Source: Kineosporia aurantiaca JCM 3230
GTDB lineage: Bacteria > Actinomycetota > Actinomycetes > Actinomycetales > Kineosporiaceae
Length of the DNA stretch: 64,000 bases
Assembly: GCA_000719025.1 (NCBI GenBank)
Contig: JODP01000027.1
Location: 1 to 64,000 of the forward strand
Direction of reading: 5' to 3'
Below are positions 43,697-53,246 of the stretch, piece after piece. Every line of letters begins with the position of its first letter. Position 1 is the stretch's first letter. A program made the position numbers and the translations under genes. Below the pieces are notes generated by a model. The model saw nothing but the letters and a program-made list of their open reading frames with translations, was not told where the DNA came from and did no database searches.

Positions 43697-44842
43697 TCAC
43701 CCCCCAGCGAACGTGGGAGTGGTTCCGCACTTGGCGTTCTGGTTGAGGCAGGTCTTGACCAGGGCGATCAGCTTCTCGGAGTTCCAGCCGTTCATGAAGT
43801 CCCCGTGCATGGAGGACGCCATTCCCGAGGTCAAGGCGAGCCCGTCTCCGCCGAGGGAGTCGTAGTTCACCATGAACGAGAGGTCCGGAACGGCGACCGG
43901 GTAATCGCCCTGGCACACGCCGTTCACCGGATCGCCCATGTGGGACTTGTGATCGGGGGAGTCAATGTGCTTGCCGTCCCAGCAGTCCTTGAAGACCAGC
44001 TGGAAGATGAGGTTTCCACCGTCCGCGCACTTGGGCCAGTTCCCGTCCGCGCTTCGGCCGATCTCGGCGCTTCCGGCGCACCAGAACTGGTTTCCAGCAC
44101 CCTTGGGCGTCGCCACCTGCAGCTTGGCGTCACCCTGCACCATCACCAGACCCGGGGGGAACGGCCGGACCGTGGACGGGTCCTTCACCCGCGATCCGTA
44201 GTAGATGCGCATGCTCTTGAACGGGACTTCCTGACCGTCCTTCTGCAGCCCCGGCACCCAGTACGCGGCGTTGTCGCCCGGCGCATCGCAGGTGGTCGAC
44301 GTGGACGCCAGCAGCTTGTCCGTGGTCATGGAGGCGTCGTTCTTCGGACCGAAGAACCAGTGCTCATGAGAAGCGCCGGGCATGTTCGGGAAGACGATCG
44401 CATCGTCCTTCGCCTTGTTGGCGATCGTGCAGTTGGTGTGAAACTCCGGCACCCGGGTGGTTCCGGCCGCGACCGGTGCGGGCTTGTACGCCTCCCACTG
44501 GTCCAGTTCCTGTTGCCACTTCGCCTGATCCACGTCCACCCACCCGGCCTGGGAGCTGGCCGGGCTGCTCGAGGCGGAAGCGGAGGCCGAGGCAGCCGGG
44601 CTGCTGGAAGCAGAAGCGGCCGGGCTGCTGGAAGCAGCGGCGGTCGGGCTGCTGGAGGCGGACGTGGCCGGCGGCTTCTGGTGATGGCCCCGACGCTGGT
44701 GAGGCTCAGATGCGTTGGCCCCCACGGCGTAGGCCGTGGTGCCGGCCAGGGCCAGGACCACGGCGGAGGTCACGACCAGCCGAGTTCTCACGCGGCGTCG
44801 ACGTGGCTTTGGCGCTGAGCCATGCACGCGTTTACCGAGCAC
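43697..44842 (-). CDS. Secreted DUF1996 protein
   Basis: A 381-aa protein from GTG 44842, eight bases after GGAG. A cytoplasmic Arg-rich start (KPRRRRVRTRL) and hydrophobic segment VVTSAVVLALAGTTAYAV form the export signal. A Ser/Ala/Pro low-complexity linker (about residues 60-97, repeating SSSPAASA) leads to the DUF1996 domain: VPEFHTNCTIANKAKDDAIV, PGASHEHWFFG, MRIYYGS, WPKCADGG and FKDCWDGKHIDSPDHKSHM. Paired cysteines and conserved His suggest an extracellular, disulphide-bonded domain, often attached to carbohydrate-active proteins. The function is unknown. Confidence 0.88.
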   Translation of the reverse strand: MLGKRVHGSAPKPRRRRVRTRLVVTSAVVLALAGTTAYAVGANASEPHQRRGHHQKPPATSASSSPTAAASSSPAASASSSPAASASASASSSPASSQAGWVDVDQAKWQQELDQWEAYKPAPVAAGTTRVPEFHTNCTIANKAKDDAIVFPNMPGASHEHWFFGPKNDASMTTDKLLASTSTTCDAPGDNAAYWVPGLQKDGQEVPFKSMRIYYGSRVKDPSTVRPFPPGLVMVQGDAKLQVATPKGAGNQFWCAGSAEIGRSADGNWPKCADGGNLIFQLVFKDCWDGKHIDSPDHKSHMGDPVNGVCQGDYPVAVPDLSFMVNYDSLGGDGLALTSGMASSMHGDFMNGWNSEKLIALVKTCLNQNAKCGTTPTFAGG

Positions 44843-45443
44843 AGGGACACTCCATTCGAAAAGTGATGCGGATACCTATCGGTGCGGTCGCCGGTAGGCG
44901 GTAATCCAGGTCGGCGGCTGCGCGACAGAGGTTCGACGAATTCAAATTGGCGCTACCGGAAAACGTGCGGCCAGATGGCAGCCGGCCATCAAAGGTCGAC
45001 GAACAATGTGCTTCCACTGGTTCCTGAGTGCGTCAATTCATCCGTTGCGACGCCGCCGCGAATCATGCTGCCAAGAAGGCCACTTCACGGGATTGCACGG
45101 CACGTGTCGGCCCCCTGTTGAGACGTCCTGGAAGGGTGGTCGTCGCCGATAGTGGCAGATCGGCCGGAGAGCGACCTGGGCCTAAAGTCCCATGCCCGAG
45201 GCATGACGAAAAAGGTCGCGACATACCGCGACCGACGTGGCCAGCGCTGGCCCTTCAGCCTACGTCATCATTTGGTTAAGCAATGGCAGGGGCCGGAGCG
45301 AATAAGTGCACGGGTGCTTAATGTGGCGTCGCAAGATCATTGAGCGCAACCGGAGGGCCTGGTGGGCAGTCACGGCGCAGAACGAGGCCCAGCCCTGCGG
45401 GACCCTTGCGGTATCGCCCAGCACTCGGCTCCGTGACCGGTTC
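44843..45443. other. Intergenic region with no recognisable gene
   Basis: About 600 bp; frames on both strands are short and lack family signatures. No repeat or hairpin stood out. Confidence 0.4.
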
Positions 45444-45734
45444 CTAACCATTGACCACAGCGTGCCGCGCGGGGTTAAAAGCCGCTAACACGGCGATGAC
45501 TCTTGGTTGGCGCGGCGGTCTTGTCAGCCCGGGAGACCACGGCGCGAAGCCGTCAATTGTGTCGAGCGGCGAACGGAACCAGGCCCGGGCACGTCGGCCC
45601 AGCTCACTCAGCAGCGCAGTCTTACTCACCCCTTCGTCGCCCTCGACCACCAGAGTTCGCCGGTCTCCCATCAGCAGGTCCGTGAGCCGATCGATATGGT
45701 GCGACCGGCCGACGAGGTGGTGGGCAGAGTCCAT
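45444..45734 (-). pseudogene. N-terminal fragment of an AAA/LuxR-type ATPase regulator
   Basis: The 96-aa frame from ATG 45734 begins HHLVGRSHHIDRLTDLL and has a Walker A-like loop VEGDEGVSKTALLSELG, the opening of large LuxR-type (MalT-like) regulators. The usual GxGKT glycine is Ser (GVSKT). After about residue 55 the sequence loses the family pattern and stops; intact members exceed 800 aa. It is a truncated, probably dead gene. Confidence 0.6.
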
Positions 45735-46077
45735 GCCGAAATTGTAAGACTCGTTCGGCTGATGCAGGTGTTGCTGGCCTTCGACCCGGTGGTGCGGCTC
45801 CGGCCGGGCAGACTCCCCGGGCCGGGGGGTCGAGCGAGTGGCGGGATCCGGTTCGGCGGTTATGTTGGGGATGCCATCACAGGGTCAAGCTATGGCCTTT
45901 TCGTGCTGGGTCATCAACTGTGTTGCCGGCCCGATGAGCAACCCGCGCCCCCATCGGGACCGGGTGCGGCGCCATCGGTCTCCCCGAACGTCTTTCACCG
46001 CTCCTCAGCTGTGCGCTGTATTCGTCCTGGTCTTCGGGCTGTCGATGATGCTCCCGTCCTGACCCGAGCCCGGCTGC

Positions 46078-46752
46078 GTGTCCGCAGCCGCAACCGTCAC
46101 TGAGAGGGACTGGCCCTCGAGCATTCTCGTGAGAGTGGATCATGAAACTTTATCAAGGCGTGTGGTTCGCCGTCGCGATGCTGCTGGGGCGATCTGCGCC
46201 GTGTACGCCGTGATCGTGTTCCCGGTCGGCTTGGTGATCACCGGGGCGTTCTGCGGTGCGCTGACGGCCGGTACCGCGGCCGGCCTGGCTTCCGCGGACT
46301 TGACGGAGCGGCAGCTGTGGGCGCGGTGTCTGCGCGTCGCGCGCAACGCGGCCGCAATCGTGGTCGCCACGATGGGGATGATGCACGCCAGTGGCTGGTC
46401 GGGGTTCCTGCTGATTCTGGTCCTGGCGGCCGCGTCGCCACCTTCCCTCCGATGGGTCGTGCGACGTCTGGACTCGTCCATCTCACCGGCCCACCCCTCG
46501 GTGGGTGCCCCGCGGGAGGGCTCCGGTCGCTTCGCGTGGGGGTCGCCGGCTCTGATGACCGACCACCAGCTGAGCTTCACCTGGCGTCTGAGCTGGCTGC
46601 AGGTGGGGCTCACCAACAGCCCCAGGGAGTTGCTGCACCTGGTCGAGCATCGGTCCGCCCTGCTGGATGAGATGCACCATCGCGATCCCGAAGGCTTCGG
46701 CCGGTGGCTGCGGACCGTCCCTCACCCCGCCAGCGACCCCTACCGGATCTGA
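46078..46752 (+). CDS. Hypothetical membrane protein
   Basis: A 224-aa protein if started at GTG 46078; a GTG at 46132 is also possible. Hydrophobic helices are seen at GAICAVYAVIVFPVGLVITG, CGALTAGTAAGLAS, AAAIVVATMGMMHASG and FLLILVLAAASP. The soluble C-terminus (FTWRLSWLQVGLTNSPREL, then LLDEMHHRDPEGFGRWLRT) resembles the tail of small actinobacterial proteins with an LDE-RDPxGFxRWL motif. I know no function for it. The preceding 340 bp contain nothing recognisable. Confidence 0.65.
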   Translation: MSAAATVTERDWPSSILVRVDHETLSRRVVRRRDAAGAICAVYAVIVFPVGLVITGAFCGALTAGTAAGLASADLTERQLWARCLRVARNAAAIVVATMGMMHASGWSGFLLILVLAAASPPSLRWVVRRLDSSISPAHPSVGAPREGSGRFAWGSPALMTDHQLSFTWRLSWLQVGLTNSPRELLHLVEHRSALLDEMHHRDPEGFGRWLRTVPHPASDPYRI

Positions 46753-46899
46753 CGCCCTCGACCCCACCGGCCAGCAACCCGGTTGGGACATCCGCGCCCA
46801 ATAAAAGAACTATTCAGACCTGCTTTGTATAGAATGTCCGCGAGCCATCCGCGAACAGCACTCATCGCAGGCCCCGGCCAGGGGCCGGGCAGGGGATGA

Positions 46900-48063
46900 A
46901 TGACGACGGTCAGCCGACGGACAGTGCTACGCGGCTCACTCGCGGCCGGACTGGCCGGGCCTGCCCTTCTGATGGGCGCACCGGCGCGAGCTGACGGTCC
47001 GATCGTCAAGCCCCTGCCGCCGGAGTTGTTCACGGTGTTCGGCACCAATGCCGAGACGCGCTGGGAAGCCATGCAAGGCATGGGCTATCACACGCCAATC
47101 GATCGGTTCTTCGTCCGTAACCACACCGCCACGCCGCTGATCGACCACCGCACCTGGCAGTTGGATGTGCATGGCAGCGGGGTTCGGCGTCCCTTGCGGC
47201 TCAGCTATGCCGATCTGCGGGCGCTGCCGACCCGGGAGGTGTCCGCCTTCATCGAATGCACGGGTAACGGGCGCAGCTTCTTCACCTCGCAGCAGGGTCA
47301 GGCCGTGACGGGTACGGCGTGGAAGCTGGGCGCGGTGGGAGTGGCCCGCTGGCGGGGAGTCCCGTTGTCCCACGTGCTTCGCCTGGCCGGTGTGACCCGT
47401 GAGGCGGTCGACGTGATGCCGGTCGGGCTGGACGCGGAGTGGGTGGACGGGGGAGTGAACCGTGGGCACGTACGGCGGCCGCTGCCCATCGCCAAAGCCT
47501 TGGACGACGTGCTGCTCGCCTACGAGATGAACGGCGAGCTATTGCCTCCCGACCACGGGTTTCCGGTGCGCGTCGTCGTTCCTTCGTGGATCGGTATTGC
47601 GTCGATCAAGTGGCTCGGCAGCGTGGAAGTCTCCAGCGAGCCGCTGAGTTCGCCCTGGGACACGAACTACTACCGGCTGTTCGGCCCGGATTATCCGCCG
47701 GAAGGCAGCGCTCCGCTCACCCAGCAGGTGGTGAAGAGCGCCTTCGAGTTGCCCTTTCCGGCCACCTTGGCATCGGGCCCACAGGTGCTCGGCGGACGCT
47801 CGTGGTCGGGTGGCGGCCGGATCCGGCACGTGGAGGTCAGCACCGACGGGGCCGCCACCTGGCACCGCGCGATTCCGCACGGCGTCGCCGGCGGCGAGGG
47901 CTGGCTGCGGTGGCGCTTCCCGTGGCGGCCCCAGCCCGGCTCTTACGAACTGCGGGCCCGGGCGGTGGACGAGCACGGTCACACCCAGCCGGAGACGGCA
48001 GAGTTCAACACCCTGGGCTATCTCTTCGACGCCGTGGTGCGGCATCCCGTCACCGTGGTCTGA
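46900..48063 (+). CDS. Sulfite oxidase-like molybdopterin oxidoreductase (Tat-exported)
   Basis: A 387-aa protein from ATG 46900. The N-terminus SRRTVLRGSLAAG is a twin-arginine signal. The oxidoreductase molybdopterin-binding domain (about 75-260) holds the molybdenum-ligand Cys120 in FIECTGNGRS, and VPSWIGIASIKWL is its C-terminal end. A Mo-co dimerisation, Ig-like domain follows (SGGGRIRHVEVSTDG, ELRARAVDEHGHTQPE). There is no haem domain. It should oxidise a small sulfur or similar compound outside the membrane; the electron acceptor is not encoded nearby. Confidence 0.92.
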   Translation: MTTVSRRTVLRGSLAAGLAGPALLMGAPARADGPIVKPLPPELFTVFGTNAETRWEAMQGMGYHTPIDRFFVRNHTATPLIDHRTWQLDVHGSGVRRPLRLSYADLRALPTREVSAFIECTGNGRSFFTSQQGQAVTGTAWKLGAVGVARWRGVPLSHVLRLAGVTREAVDVMPVGLDAEWVDGGVNRGHVRRPLPIAKALDDVLLAYEMNGELLPPDHGFPVRVVVPSWIGIASIKWLGSVEVSSEPLSSPWDTNYYRLFGPDYPPEGSAPLTQQVVKSAFELPFPATLASGPQVLGGRSWSGGGRIRHVEVSTDGAATWHRAIPHGVAGGEGWLRWRFPWRPQPGSYELRARAVDEHGHTQPETAEFNTLGYLFDAVVRHPVTVV

Positions 48064-48071
48064 GCCGGGCG

Positions 48072-48295
48072 TCAGTGGTCGTCGAGATTGCGGACGACGT
48101 AATTCGCGCCGCCGCTCGCCTTGGCCTCGTACATGGCGGTGTCGGCGACCCGAAGGACGTCCGCGGCCGGGAGGTAGCCGGAGGTCAGGGCCACGCCGAT
48201 GCTGGCCCCGATCCGGGCTTGCGGATGAGGGGTGCCGCTACGGGCGAGCACGTCGACGTCGGTGGCGGCGATCACCGACTGAGGGAACTGCCCGC
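48072..48295 (-). pseudogene. C-terminal fragment of a GGDEF domain
   Basis: The minus strand encodes GASIGVALTSGYLPAADVLR followed by VADTAMYEAKASGGANYVV, the last third of a diguanylate cyclase GGDEF domain. The GG(D/E)EF signature and metal-binding residues are missing. The fragment abuts the start of the MBL gene at 48299. An EAL fragment on the same strand lies 1.65 kb away (49952-50530). Confidence 0.75.
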
Positions 48296-48298
48296 ACC

Positions 48299-49849
48299 AT
48301 GAAGACGAAGATCGTCAGGATCCCGGTTCTCGGTCACCATCTGATCAACACGTACCTGCTGCTGGGCCGCAAGCCGATCCTGGTCGACTGTGGCATCCCC
48401 GGCAGCGCCGATCGGGTCTACGAGGGCATCGTCGAAGCCGGGGTCGATCCGGCCGATCTGGCCATGATCGTGCTCACCCATGCCCACATCGATCACTTCG
48501 GTGCCGCCAACGACCTGCACCGGCGCACCGGCGCGCCGGTGGCCGCCCACGAGGGCGACCTGCCCGCCTACCGGGCCGGGCATGCCGATTCCGCGCAGCG
48601 GCAACCCATGGGTGTCTTCGGGCGCATCTTTGCCCGGACCCCGCCCCCCAACGCGTCCACCGATCCGCTGAACCCGCAGATCGTCCTCACGGGCGACTAT
48701 GGCCTGAATGAGCACGGTGTCGACGCCCGCATCATCCACACTCCCGGGCACACTCCCGGATCGGTGTCGGTGCTGCTGGACCAGGGCGATCTGATCGCCG
48801 GGGACATGCTCTCGGGTGGGTTCCTGGGTCTGCTGCGCTACCGCCCTTCCTACCCTCCCTTCCACGACGATCGGGAGCAGGCTCTGGACAGCCTCCAGGG
48901 CGCCCTGAATCTGCAGCCGCACACCCTGCACCTCGGCCACGGCGGCCCGATGCAGTCCGAGCGGGTGCAGCGCTGGCTCGATCACCAGCAACCCCGAGCA
49001 GGCGGCGAACGTCCTGGCCGTAGAGACGGCACCACCCGCTTTTCACCCCATCAGCTGCGCTCTGCGCCGGCGACCGGCATGGACGCCGGGTCACCTTCGA
49101 ACACCCCCTCCAGAACGAGAAAGCGAGTCAGCATGTCTGACGCAACCAGCAGTACTCCGACCGTCGTCCTGGTCCACGGCGCCTTCGCCGACGCCTCGGG
49201 CTTCGCCTCGGTGATCGGCGAACTCGAGGCCGACGGCATCAGCGTCCGGGCCTGGGCCAACCCGCTGCGCGGTCTGGGCACCGACGCCGCCGCTCTGCAG
49301 GCCTTCGTGGGTGCCATCCAGGGCCCGGTCGTGCTGGTCGGCCATTCCTACGGCGGCGCCGTGATCACGCAGGCCTCGGCCGGCCTGCAGAACGTCCAGT
49401 CGCTCGTCTACCTGGCTGCTTTCGGTCTCGACGAGGGCGAGAGCGGCCTGAGCGTGCAGGCGGACTTCCCGGCCACGCTGCTGGCCAGCAACGCCCGCCC
49501 TTCCTCCTACGACGCGCCCGGCGCGGCCGGTGGCCCCGACCTGTTCATCGACCACGACCTGTTCCGCGAAACCTTCTGCGCGGACATCCCCGTCGGTGTC
49601 GCCTCCGTACTGGCGGCCAGCCAGCGTCCCCTGGCCGCCGCCGCCCTGGGCGAGCCGTGCACCGCGTCCGGCTGGAAGAACATCCCGTCCTGGTTCCTGA
49701 TCTCCGACCAGGACGGCGCGATCCACCCGGACGTGCAGCGGTTCATGGCCGAGCGGATGAAGGCCACCACCGAGACCATCCAGGCTTCCCACGTGGCGTT
49801 CATGTCCCAGCCGGTCACGGTCGCCGGGTTCATCAAAAAGGCGCTCTGA
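48299..49849 (+). CDS. Metallo-beta-lactamase-fold hydrolase fused in frame to an alpha/beta hydrolase
   Basis: One open frame of 516 codons. Residues 1-235 are an MBL-fold hydrolase: H61, H63, D65 and H66 in THAHIDHFG, then HTPGHTPGSV, GDMLSGG and LGHGGP. A roughly 45-residue Arg/Ser/Pro-rich linker without a stop leads to an alpha/beta hydrolase starting at M279 (ATG 49133). That part has an oxyanion loop VVLVHGAFADASGF, nucleophile S350 in VGHSYGG, a D-containing LISDQDGAIHP, and a catalytic His candidate in QASHVAFM. The second part may also be translated alone, since a weak AGAAAGCGAG precedes ATG 49133. It is either a true bifunctional fusion or a lost stop codon. Confidence 0.75.
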   Translation: MKTKIVRIPVLGHHLINTYLLLGRKPILVDCGIPGSADRVYEGIVEAGVDPADLAMIVLTHAHIDHFGAANDLHRRTGAPVAAHEGDLPAYRAGHADSAQRQPMGVFGRIFARTPPPNASTDPLNPQIVLTGDYGLNEHGVDARIIHTPGHTPGSVSVLLDQGDLIAGDMLSGGFLGLLRYRPSYPPFHDDREQALDSLQGALNLQPHTLHLGHGGPMQSERVQRWLDHQQPRAGGERPGRRDGTTRFSPHQLRSAPATGMDAGSPSNTPSRTRKRVSMSDATSSTPTVVLVHGAFADASGFASVIGELEADGISVRAWANPLRGLGTDAAALQAFVGAIQGPVVLVGHSYGGAVITQASAGLQNVQSLVYLAAFGLDEGESGLSVQADFPATLLASNARPSSYDAPGAAGGPDLFIDHDLFRETFCADIPVGVASVLAASQRPLAAAALGEPCTASGWKNIPSWFLISDQDGAIHPDVQRFMAERMKATTETIQASHVAFMSQPVTVAGFIKKAL

Positions 49850-49951
49850 CCGCAGAACTCGATGTCTGGCCCGGATCCGGCGCTCGCTGCCAGGATCCGG
49901 GCCAGGCCCGTTCGGTCGGGCGTGGCCGGGACGACCCTGGATGAGAATGCG

Positions 49952-50530
49952 CTACGACGTCACGGCGGCCGGTGTAGCTGATGCTCGTGAGGCGGCAGCC
50001 TCCGTCGCGACAAGGTCGGCGTTCTCGTGCGCGTGCAGCCAGGCGTTGAAGCCCTCAGCCGACAACGGTTTCGCATGCAGGTAGCCCTGCGTCTCGTCGC
50101 AGGCCAGTCCGGCCAGCGCCGCCAGGGTCAGGGTGTCATCCACGCCCTCGGCGACCACCCGCAGCTGCAGATCGTGGGCCAGGGCGATGGTGTTGGCCAC
50201 GATCGCGGCCGCCCGGGGATCGGTGAGCAGGTCCACGGTGAAGGAGCGGTCGAGCTTGAGCTCGCTGACCGGCAGCTGACGCAGCTGCGTCAGGGACGAG
50301 TATCCGGTGCCGAAGTCGTCGATGCTCACCTGCGCGCCCAGGGCCCGCAGGGCCTCCACAACGGCCAGGCTGCGGTCCGGCTCCCGCAGCAGGGCGGTCT
50401 CGGTGACCTCCAGGACGAGCGAGGTCGCTGACACCTGGTAGCGCGTGAGCAGGTCCTCGACCAGTCGCGGCAGCGAAGCGTCCAAAAGAGTTCCCGCCGC
50501 AAGGTTCACCGAGACCCGCACATCGCGCCC
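49952..50530 (-). pseudogene. C-terminal part of an EAL (c-di-GMP phosphodiesterase) domain
   Basis: The minus strand reads DVRVSVNLAAGTLLDASLP, LVLEVTETALL, IDDFGTGYSSLTQLRQLP, LKLDRSFTVDLL and LRVVAEGVDD, with C-terminal ETQGYLHAKPLS. The catalytic DDFGTGYSS loop and the EGV Glu remain, but the EAL motif and the first 80-90 residues are gone. No proper start is visible upstream of 50530. With the GGDEF fragment at 48.1 kb it is likely debris from one c-di-GMP protein, but in rearranged order. Confidence 0.75.
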
Positions 50531-50546
50531 GGCCGCCCGGTGCCGG

Positions 50547-50921
50547 TCAGCTCGTCGGACCCACCGAGATGGCCGTCAGTGAGGCCAGGACCAGAATGAT
50601 GGCGGCCGCGCTCTGGGCAGCCAGCACCTGCTGGGGCCAGGCCACCGCGGAGAGCCAGAACCCGTGCGTGGGGGGAGAGGTCCAGGCCAGAACGCAGCCG
50701 ATCATGGCGGTGACCACCAGCACCGAACTGGTCCCGTTGAACAGGTCGTCCGGGTCGACGCCCGTGCTGTCGCGGCTCAGGCGCACGACCGCCCTGTAGG
50801 CCCACGGGAAGGCGAGCAACGTCCCCAGCGTGATCGGCACCGCCATGACACAGGCGTCCGTGGACACCGTCGCCAGCAGCGCCATCGCCAATCCACTCGT
50901 GGTCAGAACGCCCCCGGCCAC
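50547..50921 (-). CDS. Small hypothetical membrane protein
   Basis: A 124-aa frame from GTG 50921. Hydrophobic stretches LAMALLATVSTDACVMAVPI, TLLAFPWAYRAVV, VLVVTAMIGCVLAW and AAAIILVLASLTAISV suggest three to four helices. No ribosome-binding site is convincing and no family was recognised. It sits between an EAL fragment and a hydrolase remnant, so it may itself be a remnant. Confidence 0.45.
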   Translation of the reverse strand: MAGGVLTTSGLAMALLATVSTDACVMAVPITLGTLLAFPWAYRAVVRLSRDSTGVDPDDLFNGTSSVLVVTAMIGCVLAWTSPPTHGFWLSAVAWPQQVLAAQSAAAIILVLASLTAISVGPTS

Positions 50922-50941
50922 CCTGATCAGACTTTTCCGAA

Positions 50942-51318
50942 GGATTGCTCACCGGGCAGGTCGGCTACTTCCTGAGGAACTTCTACCCGCTCGTCTCGAA
51001 GGTGCCCGCCGGTGACGTTGCCGAATACACCCGGGTCTACTCACGACCGCAGGTCCTGCACAACGGCATGGACTTCTACCGTGACTGGCCGACGGTCGAC
51101 GAGAACAACGCGGTGCTGATGAGGAAGCCGCTGGCCATCCCGGTGCGCCTGCTGAGTATGGACCTGATTCCCAAGTGCACTGCGCTGTCGCAGAAATCCA
51201 TGAAGAACGCCGCTCCCTCCGCGACCGGTACTGCGGTGCCAGGCGCCGGTCACTGGCTCGCGGAGGACGCCCCAGGCGGGTCATCTCCGAGATCAACAAG
51301 TTCTACCCGGTGTCCTGA
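50942..51318 (+). pseudogene. C-terminal remnant of an epoxide-hydrolase-like alpha/beta hydrolase
   Basis: The plus strand shows VAEYTRVYSRPQVLHNGMDF and YRDWPTVDENN, then a catalytic-His region TAVPGAGHWLAEDAP. A shifted frame completes RVISEINKFYPVS with stop 51316. The nucleophile elbow and the N-terminal half are absent, and one base is missing near 51268. Confidence 0.65.
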
Positions 51319-51337
51319 CCGGTCCGCGACGAGCGCG

Positions 51338-52360
51338 TCAGACCCCGGGCAGTTCCCGCCCGGACTCTGGCCACTCTTCGATCGTCTCCGCCGCGGATCC
51401 AAAAGGTTTAATGGGAAACAACTCACCCGTGACGAGGCCGCGAACGTGAGTCCGGTAAGCGCCCGGTGAAAAGCCGCGATCGCGAGCGAAGGCACGGGTG
51501 AACGAGGGAACGGACTGGTAACCCACGCGGGCCGCGATGTCCTCGATCGTGTCTCGGGTGTCGCGCAGGAGGGCTGCGGCCAGGTCCATCCGCCACTGGC
51601 TGACGTACTTCGACGGGCTCAGGCCCATGCTTGACTGGAAACGCCGGGCCAGGGTAGCTCGGGACACCGAGATGTTCGAGGCCAGTGTTTCTACGGTCCA
51701 GTCTGCTGCTGGGTCGAGGTGTATGTGCTCAACAGCCCTGCGGACCACTGCATCCTCGACCCACCCGAGCCAGGTTCCTCGTTGTTGCCCCGGATTCAGC
51801 GACGACCAGGCCCGCACCAGCTGAATGAGCACGATCTCGATGAACCCCTCCACAATCGTCGGCGTGCCCAACTGCGAGCGCGACAGCTCTTGTTCCATCA
51901 GCCGGATGACGTCGACCATGTAGGCGCCTTCGATTATTCCCCTGCGAATGTGGACCACGCCAGGCATTTCGTCCAGGACCTGCGTCCTCATCGAGTGATC
52001 ACAGTCGTAGAAGATGGTCAGCAGACGGGTGTCCATGGCGCCGGAACCCAGGCGCAACAGCTCGTGATCGTCCCACGCATAACCACTTTGGACGTGGTAG
52101 GCGCCGACTGGGGACATGGCGCCCGAGACATCACTCAAACGGTGTGACGTGCCTGCGGGCACGATGACCACATCACCGGCCTTCAGTTCCAGCTCCTTCC
52201 CACCGGACGGGCCGAACCAGACCGCCCCATCGAGGACGGCGTGCATGACCATGCCCGGGAAGTCTGACAGTTCGGTCGCCCAGCCCCGGCCGGCGGCGAT
52301 CCGGGGGCCCAGGGTGCCGCGAAAGCCCGAGAGTCGTAGCACTTCCGTAATCAGGTCCAC
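51338..52360 (-). CDS. AraC-family transcriptional regulator with cupin domain
   Basis: A 340-aa protein from GTG 52360 (VDLITEVLRLSGFRGTLG). The N-terminal half is the AraC-binding cupin: VMHAVLDGAVWFGPSGGKEL, then ELKAGDVVIVPAGTSHRL. The C-terminal two HTH motifs are ETLASNISVSRATLARRFQS and IEDIAARVGYQSVPSFTRAF. The frame extends upstream into the promoter region, but the family N-terminus begins at this GTG. It is divergent from the SDR gene at 52488, its probable target. Confidence 0.9.
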   Translation of the reverse strand: MDLITEVLRLSGFRGTLGPRIAAGRGWATELSDFPGMVMHAVLDGAVWFGPSGGKELELKAGDVVIVPAGTSHRLSDVSGAMSPVGAYHVQSGYAWDDHELLRLGSGAMDTRLLTIFYDCDHSMRTQVLDEMPGVVHIRRGIIEGAYMVDVIRLMEQELSRSQLGTPTIVEGFIEIVLIQLVRAWSSLNPGQQRGTWLGWVEDAVVRRAVEHIHLDPAADWTVETLASNISVSRATLARRFQSSMGLSPSKYVSQWRMDLAAALLRDTRDTIEDIAARVGYQSVPSFTRAFARDRGFSPGAYRTHVRGLVTGELFPIKPFGSAAETIEEWPESGRELPGV

Positions 52361-52487
52361 GGCAGCACCATACAACGCTCGCGTAATGCGACGAACGGAT
52401 AAGAAACGCGCTTCATACGGGCATGGCCCCGCGCCTGCCACCTCTTTACCTTGAGTCAAGTCATGTGGGCTCGAGTAGGAGGAGAAC

Positions 52488-53246
52488 ATGAAACTGCAGG
52501 GGTCAACCGCATTGGTGACGGGGGTCGGCGCCGGCAACCTGGGCCAGTATTTCGCGCAGCAATTGATTGCTCGCGGCGCCGCCAAGGTCTACGCAACGGC
52601 ACGTCGACCCGGACTCATCAATGTTCCCGGCGTCGAAGTGCTTCATCTCGACCTGACCAATGATGCCACGATCGAGAAAGCAGCACGTCTGGCGGCCGAC
52701 ACCGACCTCCTCGTGAACAACGCGTCAATGTTCGAAGCGGGGGACAATTTTCTGCACGGAGACCTGGAGGTAATGCAACGGGCGTTCGACACGAATGTGT
52801 TCGGCACCCTCAGGGTCGTTCGGGCATTTGCTCCAGTGCTCGCGCGCGCGGATGGGGGCGGGGCGATCCTGAACGTGCTGTCGGCCATGGCGTGGTCGAA
52901 CTTCCAAGGGCTCAACGTGTACGGAGCGTCGAAGGCGGCCGCCTGGAGCATGACTAATGCGCTCCGCGAAGAGCTGGCCGGGCAGGGGACTCAGGTCACC
53001 GGCCTGGTGTTCGGCATGGCAGGAACGCGTTCCATGCGCGATTTCGCTGACTCCATCGCCGGCCGGGGCGCCCTCGACGCCGTGATCACCGCACCGGAAG
53101 AGATTGTGGACATGGCTCTGGACGGAGTCGAGGCCGGGAGCCCAGAAGTACTCGGCGACCAGCTGGCTATTGAGGCGAAGGCAGCGCTCTCGGACGGCCC
53201 CAGGTCGGTGTACGCCGAGTGGGCGGCGAAGCTGCTCCAACCGTGA
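52488..53246 (+). CDS. Short-chain dehydrogenase/reductase
   Basis: A 252-aa SDR from ATG 52488 after AGGAGGAG. The coenzyme motif is TGVGAGNLGQ (a slightly extended loop), NNAS replaces the usual NNAG, and the active site is S-12-Y-3-K (NVLSAMAW...VYGASK). It lies divergent to the AraC regulator and upstream of an MmpL gene. It may belong to the same regulon. The substrate is unknown. Confidence 0.92.
   Translation: MKLQGSTALVTGVGAGNLGQYFAQQLIARGAAKVYATARRPGLINVPGVEVLHLDLTNDATIEKAARLAADTDLLVNNASMFEAGDNFLHGDLEVMQRAFDTNVFGTLRVVRAFAPVLARADGGGAILNVLSAMAWSNFQGLNVYGASKAAAWSMTNALREELAGQGTQVTGLVFGMAGTRSMRDFADSIAGRGALDAVITAPEEIVDMALDGVEAGSPEVLGDQLAIEAKAALSDGPRSVYAEWAAKLLQP

Noticed and set aside
45838..46062. 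Possible 74-aa plus-strand protein with a C-terminal hydrophobic end
   Set aside because: The start is unclear and the middle is Arg/Pro-rich like shadow frames; one hydrophobic stretch is not enough support.
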